Positions 46,221 to 55,036 of a stretch of DNA of 64,000 nt are shown piece after piece. The notes beneath the pieces were generated by a model. The model saw only the letters and a list, made by a program, of their open reading frames with translations. It was not told the DNA's origin and ran no database searches. Position 1 is the stretch's first letter; each line of letters starts with the position of its first letter. The position numbers and the translations under genes were made by a program. This DNA is from Massilia sp. HP4 (lineage in GTDB: Bacteria; Pseudomonadota; Gammaproteobacteria; Burkholderiales; Burkholderiaceae_D): assembly GCF_005222695.1 (NCBI RefSeq), contig NZ_STGG01000057.1, positions 186,001-250,000 of the forward strand, given 5' to 3'.

Positions 46221-47294
46221 CTAACCGGGCGCCGTGTCGTCGTGCTTGACGATCGGATCCTCGGTCCCGGTCCATTCGCTCATCAGCGAGTAGCCGACCG
46301 CCAGCAGCACCGGCCCGATGAACATGCCCACGAAGCCGAAGGCGATCACGCCACCGAGCACCCCGAGCAGGGTCAGCAGGAATGGCAGGCTGCTGCCGCG
46401 GCTGATCAGCATCGGCCGCACGACGTTGTCGACGCCGCTGATCAGGACCGTGCCCCAGATCGCCATGAAGATCGCCCAGCCCGTCTCGCCATGGGCGAAC
46501 AGCCAGACCGTGGCGCCGCCCCACACCAGCGGCGGGCCGAGCGGGATCAGGGACGTCAGGAACACCAGCACCGACAATAGCGGCACCGCCGGCACGCCGG
46601 CGATGGCGAAGCCGACCGCCGCCACCAGCGCCTGGGCCAGCGCCGTGCCCAGCAAGCCGTACATCACGCCGCGCACGGTCTGGCTGACCGTGTGCTGGAT
46701 CGATTCGGCGCCCTCGCCCATCACCTTGCGCATGGTCACCGCGATCACCGCCAGCAGCGCATTACCGTCGCGGTACAGGAAGAAGCTGACAAAGGCCGCC
46801 AGGCTCATCTGCACGACGCCGGTGCCGAGCATGATGCCGCCCGCCACCAGCCAGCGCCGCGCCGGCTCCAGCATGCGCTGGGCCAGGGCCAGCATCTGCT
46901 CGCGGCTGGCGATCAGGTCGTGCAGATAGGTTTCCAGGGTCGCGCCGACCAGCGGGATCTGGACGATCCAGGCCGGCGGCGCCAACTCGCGGTGCTCGAT
47001 CAGTACCCGCACCTGGCCGAAGCCGCGCGCGACGTCGTCGGCCAGGTTGTAGGCCACCATCGACAGCGGGATGACGAACAGCAGGGTCAGCGTGAGCGTC
47101 ATCGTCAGCGCCGCGATCGTGCGCTGGCCATGCAGTGCCTGCAACAGCCGCAGGTACAGCGGCCAGGTCGAAATGGCGACCGCGGCGGCGAACAGGATCG
47201 CCGGCAGGAAGGGACGCAGGACATAGAGGCAGCCCAGCGTCAGCAGGACGACGATGGCGATGCGGGTGTAGTTTCGTCCGGGTCGCGCTTCCAT
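46221..47294 (-). CDS. AI-2E-family (PerM/YdiK-like) membrane protein
   Basis: 357 residues. Seven to eight helices with the family pattern: two N-terminal pairs, a long cytoplasmic coil (about 95-150), and the conserved GVPAVPLLSVLVFLTSLIPLGPPLVWGG region followed by ISGVDNVVRPMLISRG. Members are putative efflux proteins, some reported to act on autoinducer-2 or as Na/H antiporters. The substrate cannot be fixed. It is monocistronic and its start is about 30 bp from the end of the sco gene. Confidence 0.88.
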   Translation of the reverse strand: MEARPGRNYTRIAIVVLLTLGCLYVLRPFLPAILFAAAVAISTWPLYLRLLQALHGQRTIAALTMTLTLTLLFVIPLSMVAYNLADDVARGFGQVRVLIEHRELAPPAWIVQIPLVGATLETYLHDLIASREQMLALAQRMLEPARRWLVAGGIMLGTGVVQMSLAAFVSFFLYRDGNALLAVIAVTMRKVMGEGAESIQHTVSQTVRGVMYGLLGTALAQALVAAVGFAIAGVPAVPLLSVLVFLTSLIPLGPPLVWGGATVWLFAHGETGWAIFMAIWGTVLISGVDNVVRPMLISRGSSLPFLLTLLGVLGGVIAFGFVGMFIGPVLLAVGYSLMSEWTGTEDPIVKHDDTAPG

Positions 47295-47324
47295 GCCGTC
47301 CTGGTATGAGTGGTGTTTACACCA

Positions 47325-47915
47325 TCATAGCAGTTGGCGCAGGTCGTGGGCGATCAGTGCCGGGCCCTGGCCGTGGCGCACGAACAGGCGCAGGTGACCC
47401 GCTTTGTCGAACACGAAGCTGCCGGCCGTGTGGTCCACCGTGTAGCTGGCAGGATCGGAGCCCGGCGCCTTGGCGTAGAACACCTTGAACTCCTTGGCCA
47501 CCTTCGCGGTCGCGGCAGCGTCGCCATACAAGCCGACGAAGCGCTTGTCGAAGGCCGGCACGTAGTGCGACAGCAGTTCCTGCGTATCGCGTTCGGGGTC
47601 GACCGTGATGAACAGCACCTGCACGTCGTCGCTCGACGGGCCCAGTTCAGTCATCACGGTGGCCATCTCGGACATCGTGGTCGGGCACACGTCGGGGCAC
47701 TGGGTATAGCCGAAGAAGATCACCACCACCTTGCCCTTGTAATCGGCCAGGGTGCGCGGCTTGCCGGTGTGGTCGGTCAGCGAAAAACCCTTGGCGTAGT
47801 CGACGCCGGTGACGTCGGTGTTGTGGAAGGCCGGCGGCTTCTCGCCGATCTTGTCGCAGCCGCTTGCCAGCAGCGCGACGGCCGTGAATCCCAGTACGCC
47901 CAAAAGTTTTTTCAT
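47325..47915 (-). CDS. sco: SCO1/SenC copper chaperone
   Basis: 196-residue lipoprotein. The lipobox LLASGC places Cys20 at the membrane. The thioredoxin-like domain has the copper ligands C73 and C77 in TQCPDVCPT and H162 in YTVDHTAG, the SCO CX3C...H set. It loads CuA of cytochrome oxidase subunit II. Last gene of the cox assembly series, its start lies one base after the ctaB stop. Confidence 0.95.
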   Translation of the reverse strand: MKKLLGVLGFTAVALLASGCDKIGEKPPAFHNTDVTGVDYAKGFSLTDHTGKPRTLADYKGKVVVIFFGYTQCPDVCPTTMSEMATVMTELGPSSDDVQVLFITVDPERDTQELLSHYVPAFDKRFVGLYGDAAATAKVAKEFKVFYAKAPGSDPASYTVDHTAGSFVFDKAGHLRLFVRHGQGPALIAHDLRQLL

Positions 47916-47916
47916 G

Positions 47917-48810
47917 TCAGAACCTGAAGTAATGGTCGACCAACAAGGCCGCGAACAGCAGCGACAGGTAGACGATCGACCAGGTAAAGGTCTTGCGCGC
48001 CAGCAGGTCGCTGTAGTTGCGGTGGATACGCCAGGCGTGGCGCAGGAAGATGGCGTTGAGCGGAATCGCCGCCGCCAGGTAGATCAGGCCGCTCATGCCG
48101 ACCGCGAACGGCAGCAAGGTGGTCGCGGCCAGGCCGATCGTGTACAGCCACACTTGCAGGCCGGTGAACTTCATGCCATGGGTGATCGGCAGCATCGGCA
48201 GGCCCGAGCGGGCGTAGTCGTCGCGGCGGTACATGGCCAGCACCCAGAAATGCGGCGGGGTCCACATGAAGATGATCAGGACCAGCAGCCAGGCTTCCAT
48301 CGGCACCTCGTTGGCCACCGCGGCCCAGCCCAGCGCCGGCGGCATCGCGCCCGACAGGCCGCCGATCACGATGTTCTGCGAGGTGTTCGGCTTGAGCAGC
48401 AAGGTATAGATGAAGGCATAGCCGACGAAGGTGACGAAGGTCAGCCACATGGTCAGCGGATTGACGAAGGCGTACAGGATATACATGCCCAGGCCGCCGA
48501 GCAGGAGCGAGAAGGTGATCGTCTGCGACTGGCTCAGTTCGCCCGAAGCGGTGGCGCGGCGCGCGGTGCGCGCCATGCGTGCGTCGATCCCGGCCTCGAC
48601 CAGGCAGTTCACCGCGAACGCGGCGGCGGCCAGCAGCCAGATGCCGACCGTGCCGGCGACCAGGGTCTGCCACCCTGGGAAGCCGTCAGTGGCGAGGAAC
48701 ATCCCGATCACGGCGCAGAACACCGCCAGCTGCGTCACGCGCGGCTTGGTCAGGGTCCAGTACTGCGAGAACCGGCTCGGGGTTTTATGGATGGCTGTCT
48801 GGGTCGTCAT
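47917..48810 (-). CDS. ctaB: Protoheme IX farnesyltransferase (heme O synthase)
   Basis: 297 residues, UbiA-type prenyltransferase with about nine helices. It adds a farnesyl group to heme B to make heme O. Asp-rich motif NCLVEAGIDARMARTARRAT and the second motif MYRRDDYARSGLPMLPI are intact. It lies between ctaA (six bases upstream) and sco, consistent with one operon for heme A supply to the oxidase. Confidence 0.95.
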   Translation of the reverse strand: MTTQTAIHKTPSRFSQYWTLTKPRVTQLAVFCAVIGMFLATDGFPGWQTLVAGTVGIWLLAAAAFAVNCLVEAGIDARMARTARRATASGELSQSQTITFSLLLGGLGMYILYAFVNPLTMWLTFVTFVGYAFIYTLLLKPNTSQNIVIGGLSGAMPPALGWAAVANEVPMEAWLLVLIIFMWTPPHFWVLAMYRRDDYARSGLPMLPITHGMKFTGLQVWLYTIGLAATTLLPFAVGMSGLIYLAAAIPLNAIFLRHAWRIHRNYSDLLARKTFTWSIVYLSLLFAALLVDHYFRF

Positions 48811-48816
48811 CTGGGG

Positions 48817-49989
48817 CTATTGCGGGCGTGGCGACGCTTCGGCGACTTCTGGCGCCGGGGCAGCGCGGGCCGCGTCGAGTTGGAACTTCACCCGGTAGTT
48901 TAGCATGGTCACCAGGATGACAAGCAGCGCCGCCCCGGCGTTATGCATCACGGCGATCGCCAGCGGGAAGTCGAAATACACGGTGGCGATGCCGGTCAAC
49001 AGCTGCACGACCATCACCGCCAGCAGCCGGCGCGCGGTCTTGCCGACTTCGGGCAGGCGCCAGGCGCGCCACGCCGCCAGGCCCAGCACCAGCACCACCG
49101 CCAGCGCGAAGGCCCGGTGTACCCAGTGGATCGCCACCAGGGCCGAGAACGGCAGGTAATGGCCTTCCTTCGTCATGCCCAGCTCGCGCCACAAATGGAA
49201 GCCATGCTCGAAGTCCAGTTCCGGCACCAGCGCCCCCTGGCACAGCGGGAAGGTGTCGCAGGCCATGGTGGCGTAGTTAGTGCTCACCCACCCGCCGAGC
49301 GCGATCTGCACGGTGAGCACCACCGCCGCCAGCAGCGACAGGATGCGCAGGCCGCGCAGGCGGCGCACCGGATCGCGCACTTGTCCCAGGTGGCGTGCCA
49401 GCAGCGGCGGTTTCAACAGATAGTCTTCGCGGCAACCCATCCAGACCAGCATCGCCAGCAGCATCATGCCCAGCAACAGGTGGATGGTGACGATCACCGG
49501 TTGCAGCTTGAGCGTGACGGTCCAGGCGCCGAAGGCGCCCTGCACCAGCACCGACGCCAGCAGCGCCAGCGGCATGGCTGGCTTGAACACCTCGTTATGG
49601 GTCCGGCGCCATTGCTTGACCGACGTGAACAGCAGGGCCAGGATCAGGGCGCCGATGCCCATCGCCAGGTAGCGGTGGATCATCTCGATCCAGGCTTTCG
49701 CCACCGTCACCGGGCCGGTCGGCATCGCGGCTTCGGCGGCGGCAATGTGTTCGTGGGCCAGGAAGGGATTGGCTTCGCCATAGCAGCCCGGCCAGTCCGG
49801 GCAGCCCAGGCCCGAATCGGTCAGGCGGGTAAAGCCGCCGAACACGATCAGGTCGAAGGTGAGAAAGACCATCACCCACACCAGCTTGCGGTATTTATTG
49901 GGGTCGGCCGACATCCAGACAATGGACAGCGGCAGGCTGGCGACCAGCACGCCCATCAGGAGCAGGTGAAGCAGTGAAGACAGATCCAT
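48817..49989 (-). CDS. ctaA: Heme A synthase
   Basis: 390 residues, eight-helix CtaA of the proteobacterial type, oxidising heme O to heme A. GGFTRLTDSGLGCPDWPGCYG is the N-terminal signature, MIHRYLAMGIG and HWVHRAFALAVVL supply heme-ligand histidines, and CDTFPLCQG lies in a periplasmic loop. The ATG at 49989 opens the first helix. Confidence 0.95.
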   Translation of the reverse strand: MDLSSLLHLLLMGVLVASLPLSIVWMSADPNKYRKLVWVMVFLTFDLIVFGGFTRLTDSGLGCPDWPGCYGEANPFLAHEHIAAAEAAMPTGPVTVAKAWIEMIHRYLAMGIGALILALLFTSVKQWRRTHNEVFKPAMPLALLASVLVQGAFGAWTVTLKLQPVIVTIHLLLGMMLLAMLVWMGCREDYLLKPPLLARHLGQVRDPVRRLRGLRILSLLAAVVLTVQIALGGWVSTNYATMACDTFPLCQGALVPELDFEHGFHLWRELGMTKEGHYLPFSALVAIHWVHRAFALAVVLVLGLAAWRAWRLPEVGKTARRLLAVMVVQLLTGIATVYFDFPLAIAVMHNAGAALLVILVTMLNYRVKFQLDAARAAPAPEVAEASPRPQ

Positions 49990-50023
49990 GCGATGCTTTT
50001 TCTATTACCTATAACTTGACGCT

Positions 50024-50632
50024 TCAGCCGATGGCCGAGGCCTTGAGCAGCTTGGCGATGTCCTTGTAGACGCGGCCCGGTTCCGGCTGGTACGGGAAGC
50101 GCATCATGAGGTTGCCGAGCGGGTCGATCAGGTAGATGTGGTCACTCGCTTGACGGCCCGCTTCGACCGGCAGCCATTGCGCCACCGTGGCGGCGGGCGC
50201 GCGCAGCAGTTCCATGCCGTCGTACTCGCGCATCAGCACCGTATCGAGCGGCTCATTGTCGGTGATCAGCCAGACGCGTTCCATGCGATCCATATTCTTG
50301 CCCTGCATGGTGCGCCACTGGCGCATGGCGTACAGCTGGCGCCCGCACTCTTCGTCGCAGGCGCCGCCGCCCACGCGCACCATGATCCACTTGCCCTTCA
50401 GGTCGGCCAGGGTGCGCGGCTTGCCGTCGAGGGTGGTGGTGGTCATCTCGGGGATCGGCAGGGTGCGCGCGTCGAGGATGGTGCTGTAATTGGTGCGGCC
50501 GTCCGGCTTGACGATATAGAACGTGATGTACGAGACAATGATCGGCGCCGCGCACACCAGCAGCAGCACCAGCAGTTTCAGGCGGCCGCGGCGGCGCGCG
50601 GCGTTCGGTTCAGCGATTTGTTCTTGAGCCAC
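50024..50632 (-). CDS. SCO-like thioredoxin-fold protein of the cox cluster
   Basis: 202 residues with a GTG start at 50632, overlapping the end of surf1 by 23 bp. One N-terminal helix (about 19-40) anchors a periplasmic thioredoxin-like domain. It has C92 and C96 in GACDEECGRQ and H165 in SDHIYLIDPLG, so the CX3C plus His copper-ligand set of SCO proteins seems to be kept despite low overall similarity. The same position between surf1 and ctaA is occupied by an unnamed gene in related clusters (for example in Pseudomonas). A role in copper or thiol handling during oxidase assembly is inferred. Confidence 0.8.
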   Translation of the reverse strand: MAQEQIAEPNAARRRGRLKLLVLLLVCAAPIIVSYITFYIVKPDGRTNYSTILDARTLPIPEMTTTTLDGKPRTLADLKGKWIMVRVGGGACDEECGRQLYAMRQWRTMQGKNMDRMERVWLITDNEPLDTVLMREYDGMELLRAPAATVAQWLPVEAGRQASDHIYLIDPLGNLMMRFPYQPEPGRVYKDIAKLLKASAIG

Positions 50633-51353
50633 GTCGAAATCCCGTAATCACATAAAAAAGAAGGGCCAGCGCCGCCAGTGCATACCACTGGAAGGCGTAG
50701 CCACGGTGTTTGTCGATGCCCGCATCCGGCGCCGGCCAGTCGCGGGCCAGCGCGTCGCGCCGGCCGGCGGCCTGCGTCTGCTGCACCAGGAAGGGCTGCA
50801 TCTTGAGGCCGCTGGCCCGGGCGAGCGCCTCCGGCGTCAGGTTCTGGACCAGGGCGCCGGGCGCCAGCGGCGGCCCTTCTCCCAGGTCCATCACTTTCCC
50901 GGCGCTCGCGACGATCCGGCCCTTGAGCATCAGTGGACCGGCGGGCGTGGCGTAGGCAGGCAGCTTGCCGTATTCGGCGCCGGCAGGCCGGGGCAGCCAG
51001 CCACGCAACACGAGTACATGCGTGTCCGAACCCGCTATTTTAAACGGCATTGCGAGATAGAACCCGGACTGCGCCCTGGACTGGATCGTCATCGGCCGAT
51101 TGGCGAGAAAGACCGGCCAGTCGCCGACGAATTCGCCCTGCAGGCGCACGCTGCGGAATTCGTCGTCCGGCCCGAGCCGGGTGGATGGCGTGAGCTCGAG
51201 CGTCGGCTCGGCGGCGCGCGCCTGCTGGCGCGCCTGCAGCTCGGTTTTATAGGCGGCCCGGCCCTGTTGCCAGTTGCCGAGCAAGATGCCGACGATGGCC
51301 ACGACGACCGCCGCGGCGAAGGCGATGGGGCGAAAACGAAAGCCGAACCGCAT
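50610..51353 (-). CDS. SURF1-family oxidase assembly protein
   Basis: 247 residues with two helices, one at each end (about 10-28 and 222-240), and the SURF1 periplasmic domain between. FRSVRLQGEFVGDWPVFLANRP and VLVLRGWLPRP are family hallmarks, as is the C-terminal HRGYAFQWYALAALALLFYV in part. It helps insert heme A into subunit I. It overlaps the SCO-like gene and is divergent from the DUF2909 gene by about 33 bp, so its promoter must lie there or in the cox mRNA. Confidence 0.92.
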   Translation of the reverse strand: MRFGFRFRPIAFAAAVVVAIVGILLGNWQQGRAAYKTELQARQQARAAEPTLELTPSTRLGPDDEFRSVRLQGEFVGDWPVFLANRPMTIQSRAQSGFYLAMPFKIAGSDTHVLVLRGWLPRPAGAEYGKLPAYATPAGPLMLKGRIVASAGKVMDLGEGPPLAPGALVQNLTPEALARASGLKMQPFLVQQTQAAGRRDALARDWPAPDAGIDKHRGYAFQWYALAALALLFYVITGFRRGSRTNR

Positions 51354-51386
51354 TACAATAAAGCCTCAACCTTTCGCAGGTCCACC

Positions 51387-51587
51387 ATGAAAATCTTCGT
51401 CGCCATCGCCTTCGTCCTGATCCTGGCCAGCCTGGGGTCGGCCCTGTTCTTCCTGATGCGCGACAAGGGGCGCAGCAACCGCACCGTCAATGCGCTGGCG
51501 ATGCGGGTCGGCCTGTCGATCGTGTTGTTCCTGTGCCTGCTGGCGGCGCACCAGATGGGGTGGATTGCGCCGACCGGCCTGCGCTGA
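51387..51587 (+). CDS. DUF2909 twin-transmembrane protein
   Basis: 66 residues with two helices (about 3-23 and 40-60) and a short basic loop RDKGRSNRTVN. This is the DUF2909 family, always near oxidase genes but without a known role. It is the only plus-strand gene in the cox region, set between surf1 and coxC and convergent with the latter three bases away. The ATG at 51387 follows a GCAGG. Confidence 0.82.
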   Translation: MKIFVAIAFVLILASLGSALFFLMRDKGRSNRTVNALAMRVGLSIVLFLCLLAAHQMGWIAPTGLR

Positions 51588-51590
51588 ACC

Positions 51591-52463
51591 TTACAGCCAA
51601 TACACGACCACGTACAGCCCCAGCCACACCACGTCGACGAAGTGCCAGTACCAGGCTGCGCCTTCGAAGCCGAAGTGGTTATCGGCCGTGAAATGCCCCT
51701 TGAGCACGCGGTACAGGATCACCGCCAGCATGATCGCCCCCATGGTCACATGGAAGCCGTGGAAGCCGGTCAGCATGAAGAAGGTCGAGCCGTAGATGCC
51801 CGAGGTCATCTTCAGGTTCAGGTCGCGGTAGGCGTGGATGTATTCGTAGACCTGGAAGCCCATGAAGACCGCGCCCAGCAGGATGGTGGCGGCCAGCCAG
51901 ATCGCGGTCTTGTTGCGGTGGCCGGCGCGCAGCGCGTGATGGGAAATCGTGAGCGTGACGCCCGAGAGCAGCAGCAGCGCGGTATTGATGGTCGGGATCG
52001 GGAACGGGCCCATGGTGCGGAAGCCATCGACGATCTCGGCCGGCCCGGTATTGCCCCACTGCGCCGAGAAGTCGGGCCACAGGATCTGATGGTCGAGGTC
52101 GGCCAGCCAGGGCATCGAGATCGCCCGCGCATAGAACAGCGCGCCGAAGAAGGCGCCGAAGAACATCACCTCTGAGAAGATGAACCAGCTCATCGACCAG
52201 CGGTAGGACAGGTCGATGCGCTTGCCATACAGGCCGGATTCGGATTCGCGGATCGCGTCGCCGAACCAGAAACACAACACCACCAGCATGGCCGCGATGC
52301 CGGCCAGGCAGACGGCCGGTGCCCACGACATGCTGTTGACCCAGCCGGACGCGCCGGTCATCGTCACCAGCATCGAGATGCCGGCCAGCAGCGGCCAGCG
52401 CGATGGACCGGGGACGAAATAATAAGGCGCAGCGTGCGACGAACCCACTGGTGACGAACTCAT
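51591..52463 (-). CDS. coxC: Cytochrome c oxidase subunit III
   Basis: 290 residues with seven helices, a core proton-pumping oxidase subunit. YYFVPGPSRWPLLAGISM at the N-terminus, WSMSWFIFSEVMFFGAFFGAL in part, and FFMLTGFHGFHVTMGAIML in part are typical; the C-terminal WYWHFVDVVWLGLYVVVYWL ends the family. It lies 45 bp after the DUF2970 gene. Confidence 0.96.
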   Translation of the reverse strand: MSSSPVGSSHAAPYYFVPGPSRWPLLAGISMLVTMTGASGWVNSMSWAPAVCLAGIAAMLVVLCFWFGDAIRESESGLYGKRIDLSYRWSMSWFIFSEVMFFGAFFGALFYARAISMPWLADLDHQILWPDFSAQWGNTGPAEIVDGFRTMGPFPIPTINTALLLLSGVTLTISHHALRAGHRNKTAIWLAATILLGAVFMGFQVYEYIHAYRDLNLKMTSGIYGSTFFMLTGFHGFHVTMGAIMLAVILYRVLKGHFTADNHFGFEGAAWYWHFVDVVWLGLYVVVYWL

Positions 52464-52508
52464 CTTTATCTCCTCGACCTTCTGATTATTTGAGTATTCC
52501 TTGGTACT

Positions 52509-52721
52509 TTACTGCGACACCGCGAACCGCACCGCCAGCATGATCAGCCCGATGAAGATCACGACCCCGATCAAGCCGGCGATGACCACGTGCACCGGGT
52601 TCAGGTTGGCGGCATCGCTCTCGTAATCCTTGCGCTTGCGCACGCCAAAGAAAGACCAGAACACGGCCTTCATGGTGGCGAGAAAATTCGCCTTGCGCTG
52701 GTGCGGCTTATCCGTTTCCAT
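52509..52721 (-). CDS. DUF2970-domain small membrane protein
   Basis: 70 residues. The N-terminal ATMKAVFWSFFGVRKRKDYE is the DUF2970 signature, followed by one helix (about 45-65). The family accompanies cox operons of beta- and gammaproteobacteria. Its start lies 14 bp inside ctaG. The function is unknown; oxidase biogenesis is inferred from position. Confidence 0.85.
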   Translation of the reverse strand: METDKPHQRKANFLATMKAVFWSFFGVRKRKDYESDAANLNPVHVVIAGLIGVVIFIGLIMLAVRFAVSQ

Positions 52722-53283
52722 TTCCCGCTTTCGGCGCGGCCGCCGCCTTGAACGCGCCGCCGATCTCGAAGAAGGTATACGACAGCGTGATGTTCTTCAC
52801 TTCGCGCGGCAATTTGGGGTCGATGAAGAACACGACCGGCATCTGGCGCGCCTCGTTCGCCGCCAGCGTCTGCTCCTGGAAGCAGAAGCACTCCACCTTC
52901 ATGAAGTGCGGCGTGGCCGACTGCGGCGCATAGCTCGGAATCGCCTGCGCCTTGACCGCCCTGCCCTGGGTGTTGACCACCTCGTACATGACGGTGGCCA
53001 GCTCGCCCGGGTGCACGTCGATGCTGCGGGTGGTCGGGCGGAAGCGCCATGGCCCCTGCGAATTGCCGTCCAGCTCGATGGTGATGGTGCGCGAGGTGTC
53101 GACCTGGGTATTGGTCGGCGCCGCGACGAACTCGCCCTTCTGGGTCAGCACATTAATGCCGAGCACCTCGCAGACCTGGCGGTACACCGGTATCAGCGCA
53201 TAACCGAACCCGAACATCCCGATCGCCACCAGCACCAGCTTGCCGAGCGTGGTGCGGTTCAGGCGTAGCAGCTTGCTGTTCAT
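52708..53283 (-). CDS. ctaG: Cytochrome c oxidase assembly protein CtaG
   Basis: 191 residues of the Cox11/CtaG type, which delivers copper to CuB in subunit I. One N-terminal helix (about 14-32), then the periplasmic domain with the copper motif ECFCFQEQ and the flanking VVFFIDPKLP. The ATG at 53283 follows GGGAGG six bases upstream; a longer upstream frame overlaps the neighbouring small gene. Confidence 0.95.
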   Translation of the reverse strand: MNSKLLRLNRTTLGKLVLVAIGMFGFGYALIPVYRQVCEVLGINVLTQKGEFVAAPTNTQVDTSRTITIELDGNSQGPWRFRPTTRSIDVHPGELATVMYEVVNTQGRAVKAQAIPSYAPQSATPHFMKVECFCFQEQTLAANEARQMPVVFFIDPKLPREVKNITLSYTFFEIGGAFKAAAAPKAGNGNG

Positions 53284-53297
53284 GCCTGCCTCCCGGG

Positions 53298-53405
53298 TCA
53301 GCTGAGCAGCGTGAACTTGACGAACACGCTGACGAAGAAGAACAGCGCCAGGCCGCCCACCCACAAGGCGGTCCTGAGATTACTGGGTTTGCGGGCGCTC
53401 ATCAT
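53298..53405 (-). CDS. Small oxidase assembly protein (35 residues)
   Basis: A tiny protein with one helix (ALWVGGLALFFFVSVFVKF) after a basic start MMSARKPSNLRT. Its ATG overlaps the coxA stop (ATGA), and a second ATG follows at 53402. Betaproteobacterial cox operons often carry such a short single-helix gene between coxA and ctaG, annotated as a small cytochrome oxidase assembly protein. Confidence 0.75.
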   Translation of the reverse strand: MMSARKPSNLRTALWVGGLALFFFVSVFVKFTLLS

Positions 53406-55021
53406 TTCACCAGCGGTGGGTTCTCGAAGGTGTGGAACGGCGCCGGACTCGGCACGGTCCATTCCAGGCCTTCCGCGCCTTCCCATGGTTTCGCCGGCGC
53501 CTTGGCGCCGCCGCGGATGGTTGGCAGCACCACCGCGAACAGGAAGTACACCTGGCTGAAACCGAAGCCGAAGGCGCCGATCGACACGATCATATTGAAG
53601 TCGGTGAACTGCACCGCGTAGTCGGCATAGCGGCGCGGCATGCCGGCCAGGCCCAGGAAGTGCATCGGGAAGAAGGTGATGTTGAAGGTAATGAGCGACA
53701 GCCAGAAGTGGATCTTGCCGCGCGTTTCGGGATACATATGGCCGGTCCACTTCGGCGCCCAGTAATAGAAGCCGGCGAACAGCGCGAACAGCGAGCCGGC
53801 CACCAGCACGTAGTGGAAGTGGGCCACCACGTAATAGGTGTCGTGGACCTGGATGTCGATCGGGGTCACCGCCAAGATCAGGCCGGTAAAGCCGCCCATG
53901 GTGAACACGAAGATGAAGCCGACCGAGAACAGCATCGGGGTCTCGAAGGTCATCGAGCCCTTCCACATGGTGGCGACCCAGTTGAACACCTTCACGCCGG
54001 TCGGCACCGAGATCAGCATGGTGGCGTACATGAAGAACAGCTGCGAGGTCACCGGCATGCCGGTGGTGAACATGTGGTGGGCCCAGACCACGAACGACAG
54101 GATCGCGATCGAGGCGGTCGCGTATACCATCGAGGCGTAGCCGAACAGCGGTTTGCGGGCGAAGGCCGGGATGATCTGCGAGACGATGCCGAAGGCCGGC
54201 AAGATCATGATGTAGACCTCGGGGTGGCCGAAGAACCAGAAGATGTGCTGGTACATGACCGGGTCGCCGCCGCCGGCGGCATTGAAGAACGAGGTGCCGA
54301 AGTGGCGGTCGGTCAGGGTCATGGTGATGGCCCCGGCCAGCACCGGCATCACGGCGATCAAGAGGTAGGCGGTGATCAGCCAGGTCCAGCAGAACATCGG
54401 CATCTTCATGAGGGTCATGCCCGGCGCGCGCATGTTCAGGATGGTGACGATGATGTTGATCGAGCCCATGATCGACGAGGCGCCCATGATGTGCATGGCA
54501 AAGATCGCCATGTCCATGCCGATGCCCATCTGGGTCGACAGCGGCGCATACAGCGTCCAGCCGGCGGCGGTGGCGCCGCCCGGCACCAGGAAGGAACCGG
54601 CCAGCAGCAGCGCGGCCGGCGGCAGCAGCCAGAACGAGAAGTTGTTCATGCGCGCGAACGCCATGTCGGATGCGCCGACCTGCAGCGGCAGCATCCAGTT
54701 GGCGAAGCCGACGAAGGCCGGCATGATCGCGCCGAACACCATCACCAGGCCGTGCATGGTGGTGAGCTGGTTGAAGAATTCGGGACGCACGTATTGCAGG
54801 CCGGGCTGGAACAGCTCGGCACGGATCATCAGCGCCAGGACGCCGCCCGAGAGCAGCATGATGAACGAGAACCACAGATACAGGCTGCCGATGTCCTTGT
54901 GGTTGGTGGCGAACAGCCAGCGGCGCCAGCCGTGCGGATGGTCGTGGTGGTCGTGGTCGTGCGCGTGATCGCCGTGGCCGTGGTCGTGGTCTTGTGCTGG
55001 ATCGAGAGTCGTGGTGCTCAT
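53402..55021 (-). CDS. coxA: Cytochrome c oxidase subunit I
   Basis: 539 residues, twelve helices, the heme-copper catalytic subunit. Ligand and channel motifs are intact: MHGLVMVFGAIMPAF, FWFFGHPEVYIMILPAFGI (His-Tyr crosslink site), WAHHMFTTGMP (CuB histidines), and HDTYYVVAHFHYVLVAGS (heme a3/a ligands). An unusual His/Asp-rich N-terminal tail (about residues 10-32, repeated DHDH pattern) may bind metal. It lies 15 bp after coxB. Confidence 0.97.
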   Translation of the reverse strand: MSTTTLDPAQDHDHGHGDHAHDHDHHDHPHGWRRWLFATNHKDIGSLYLWFSFIMLLSGGVLALMIRAELFQPGLQYVRPEFFNQLTTMHGLVMVFGAIMPAFVGFANWMLPLQVGASDMAFARMNNFSFWLLPPAALLLAGSFLVPGGATAAGWTLYAPLSTQMGIGMDMAIFAMHIMGASSIMGSINIIVTILNMRAPGMTLMKMPMFCWTWLITAYLLIAVMPVLAGAITMTLTDRHFGTSFFNAAGGGDPVMYQHIFWFFGHPEVYIMILPAFGIVSQIIPAFARKPLFGYASMVYATASIAILSFVVWAHHMFTTGMPVTSQLFFMYATMLISVPTGVKVFNWVATMWKGSMTFETPMLFSVGFIFVFTMGGFTGLILAVTPIDIQVHDTYYVVAHFHYVLVAGSLFALFAGFYYWAPKWTGHMYPETRGKIHFWLSLITFNITFFPMHFLGLAGMPRRYADYAVQFTDFNMIVSIGAFGFGFSQVYFLFAVVLPTIRGGAKAPAKPWEGAEGLEWTVPSPAPFHTFENPPLVK

Positions 55022-55036
55022 GTCGTTACCCCTGCA

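Noticed and set aside
54900..55000. GTGGTC/GTCGTG-rich stretch resembling a tandem repeat
   Set aside because: It encodes the His/Asp-rich N-terminal tail of CoxA on the minus strand, so it is explained by coding sequence.
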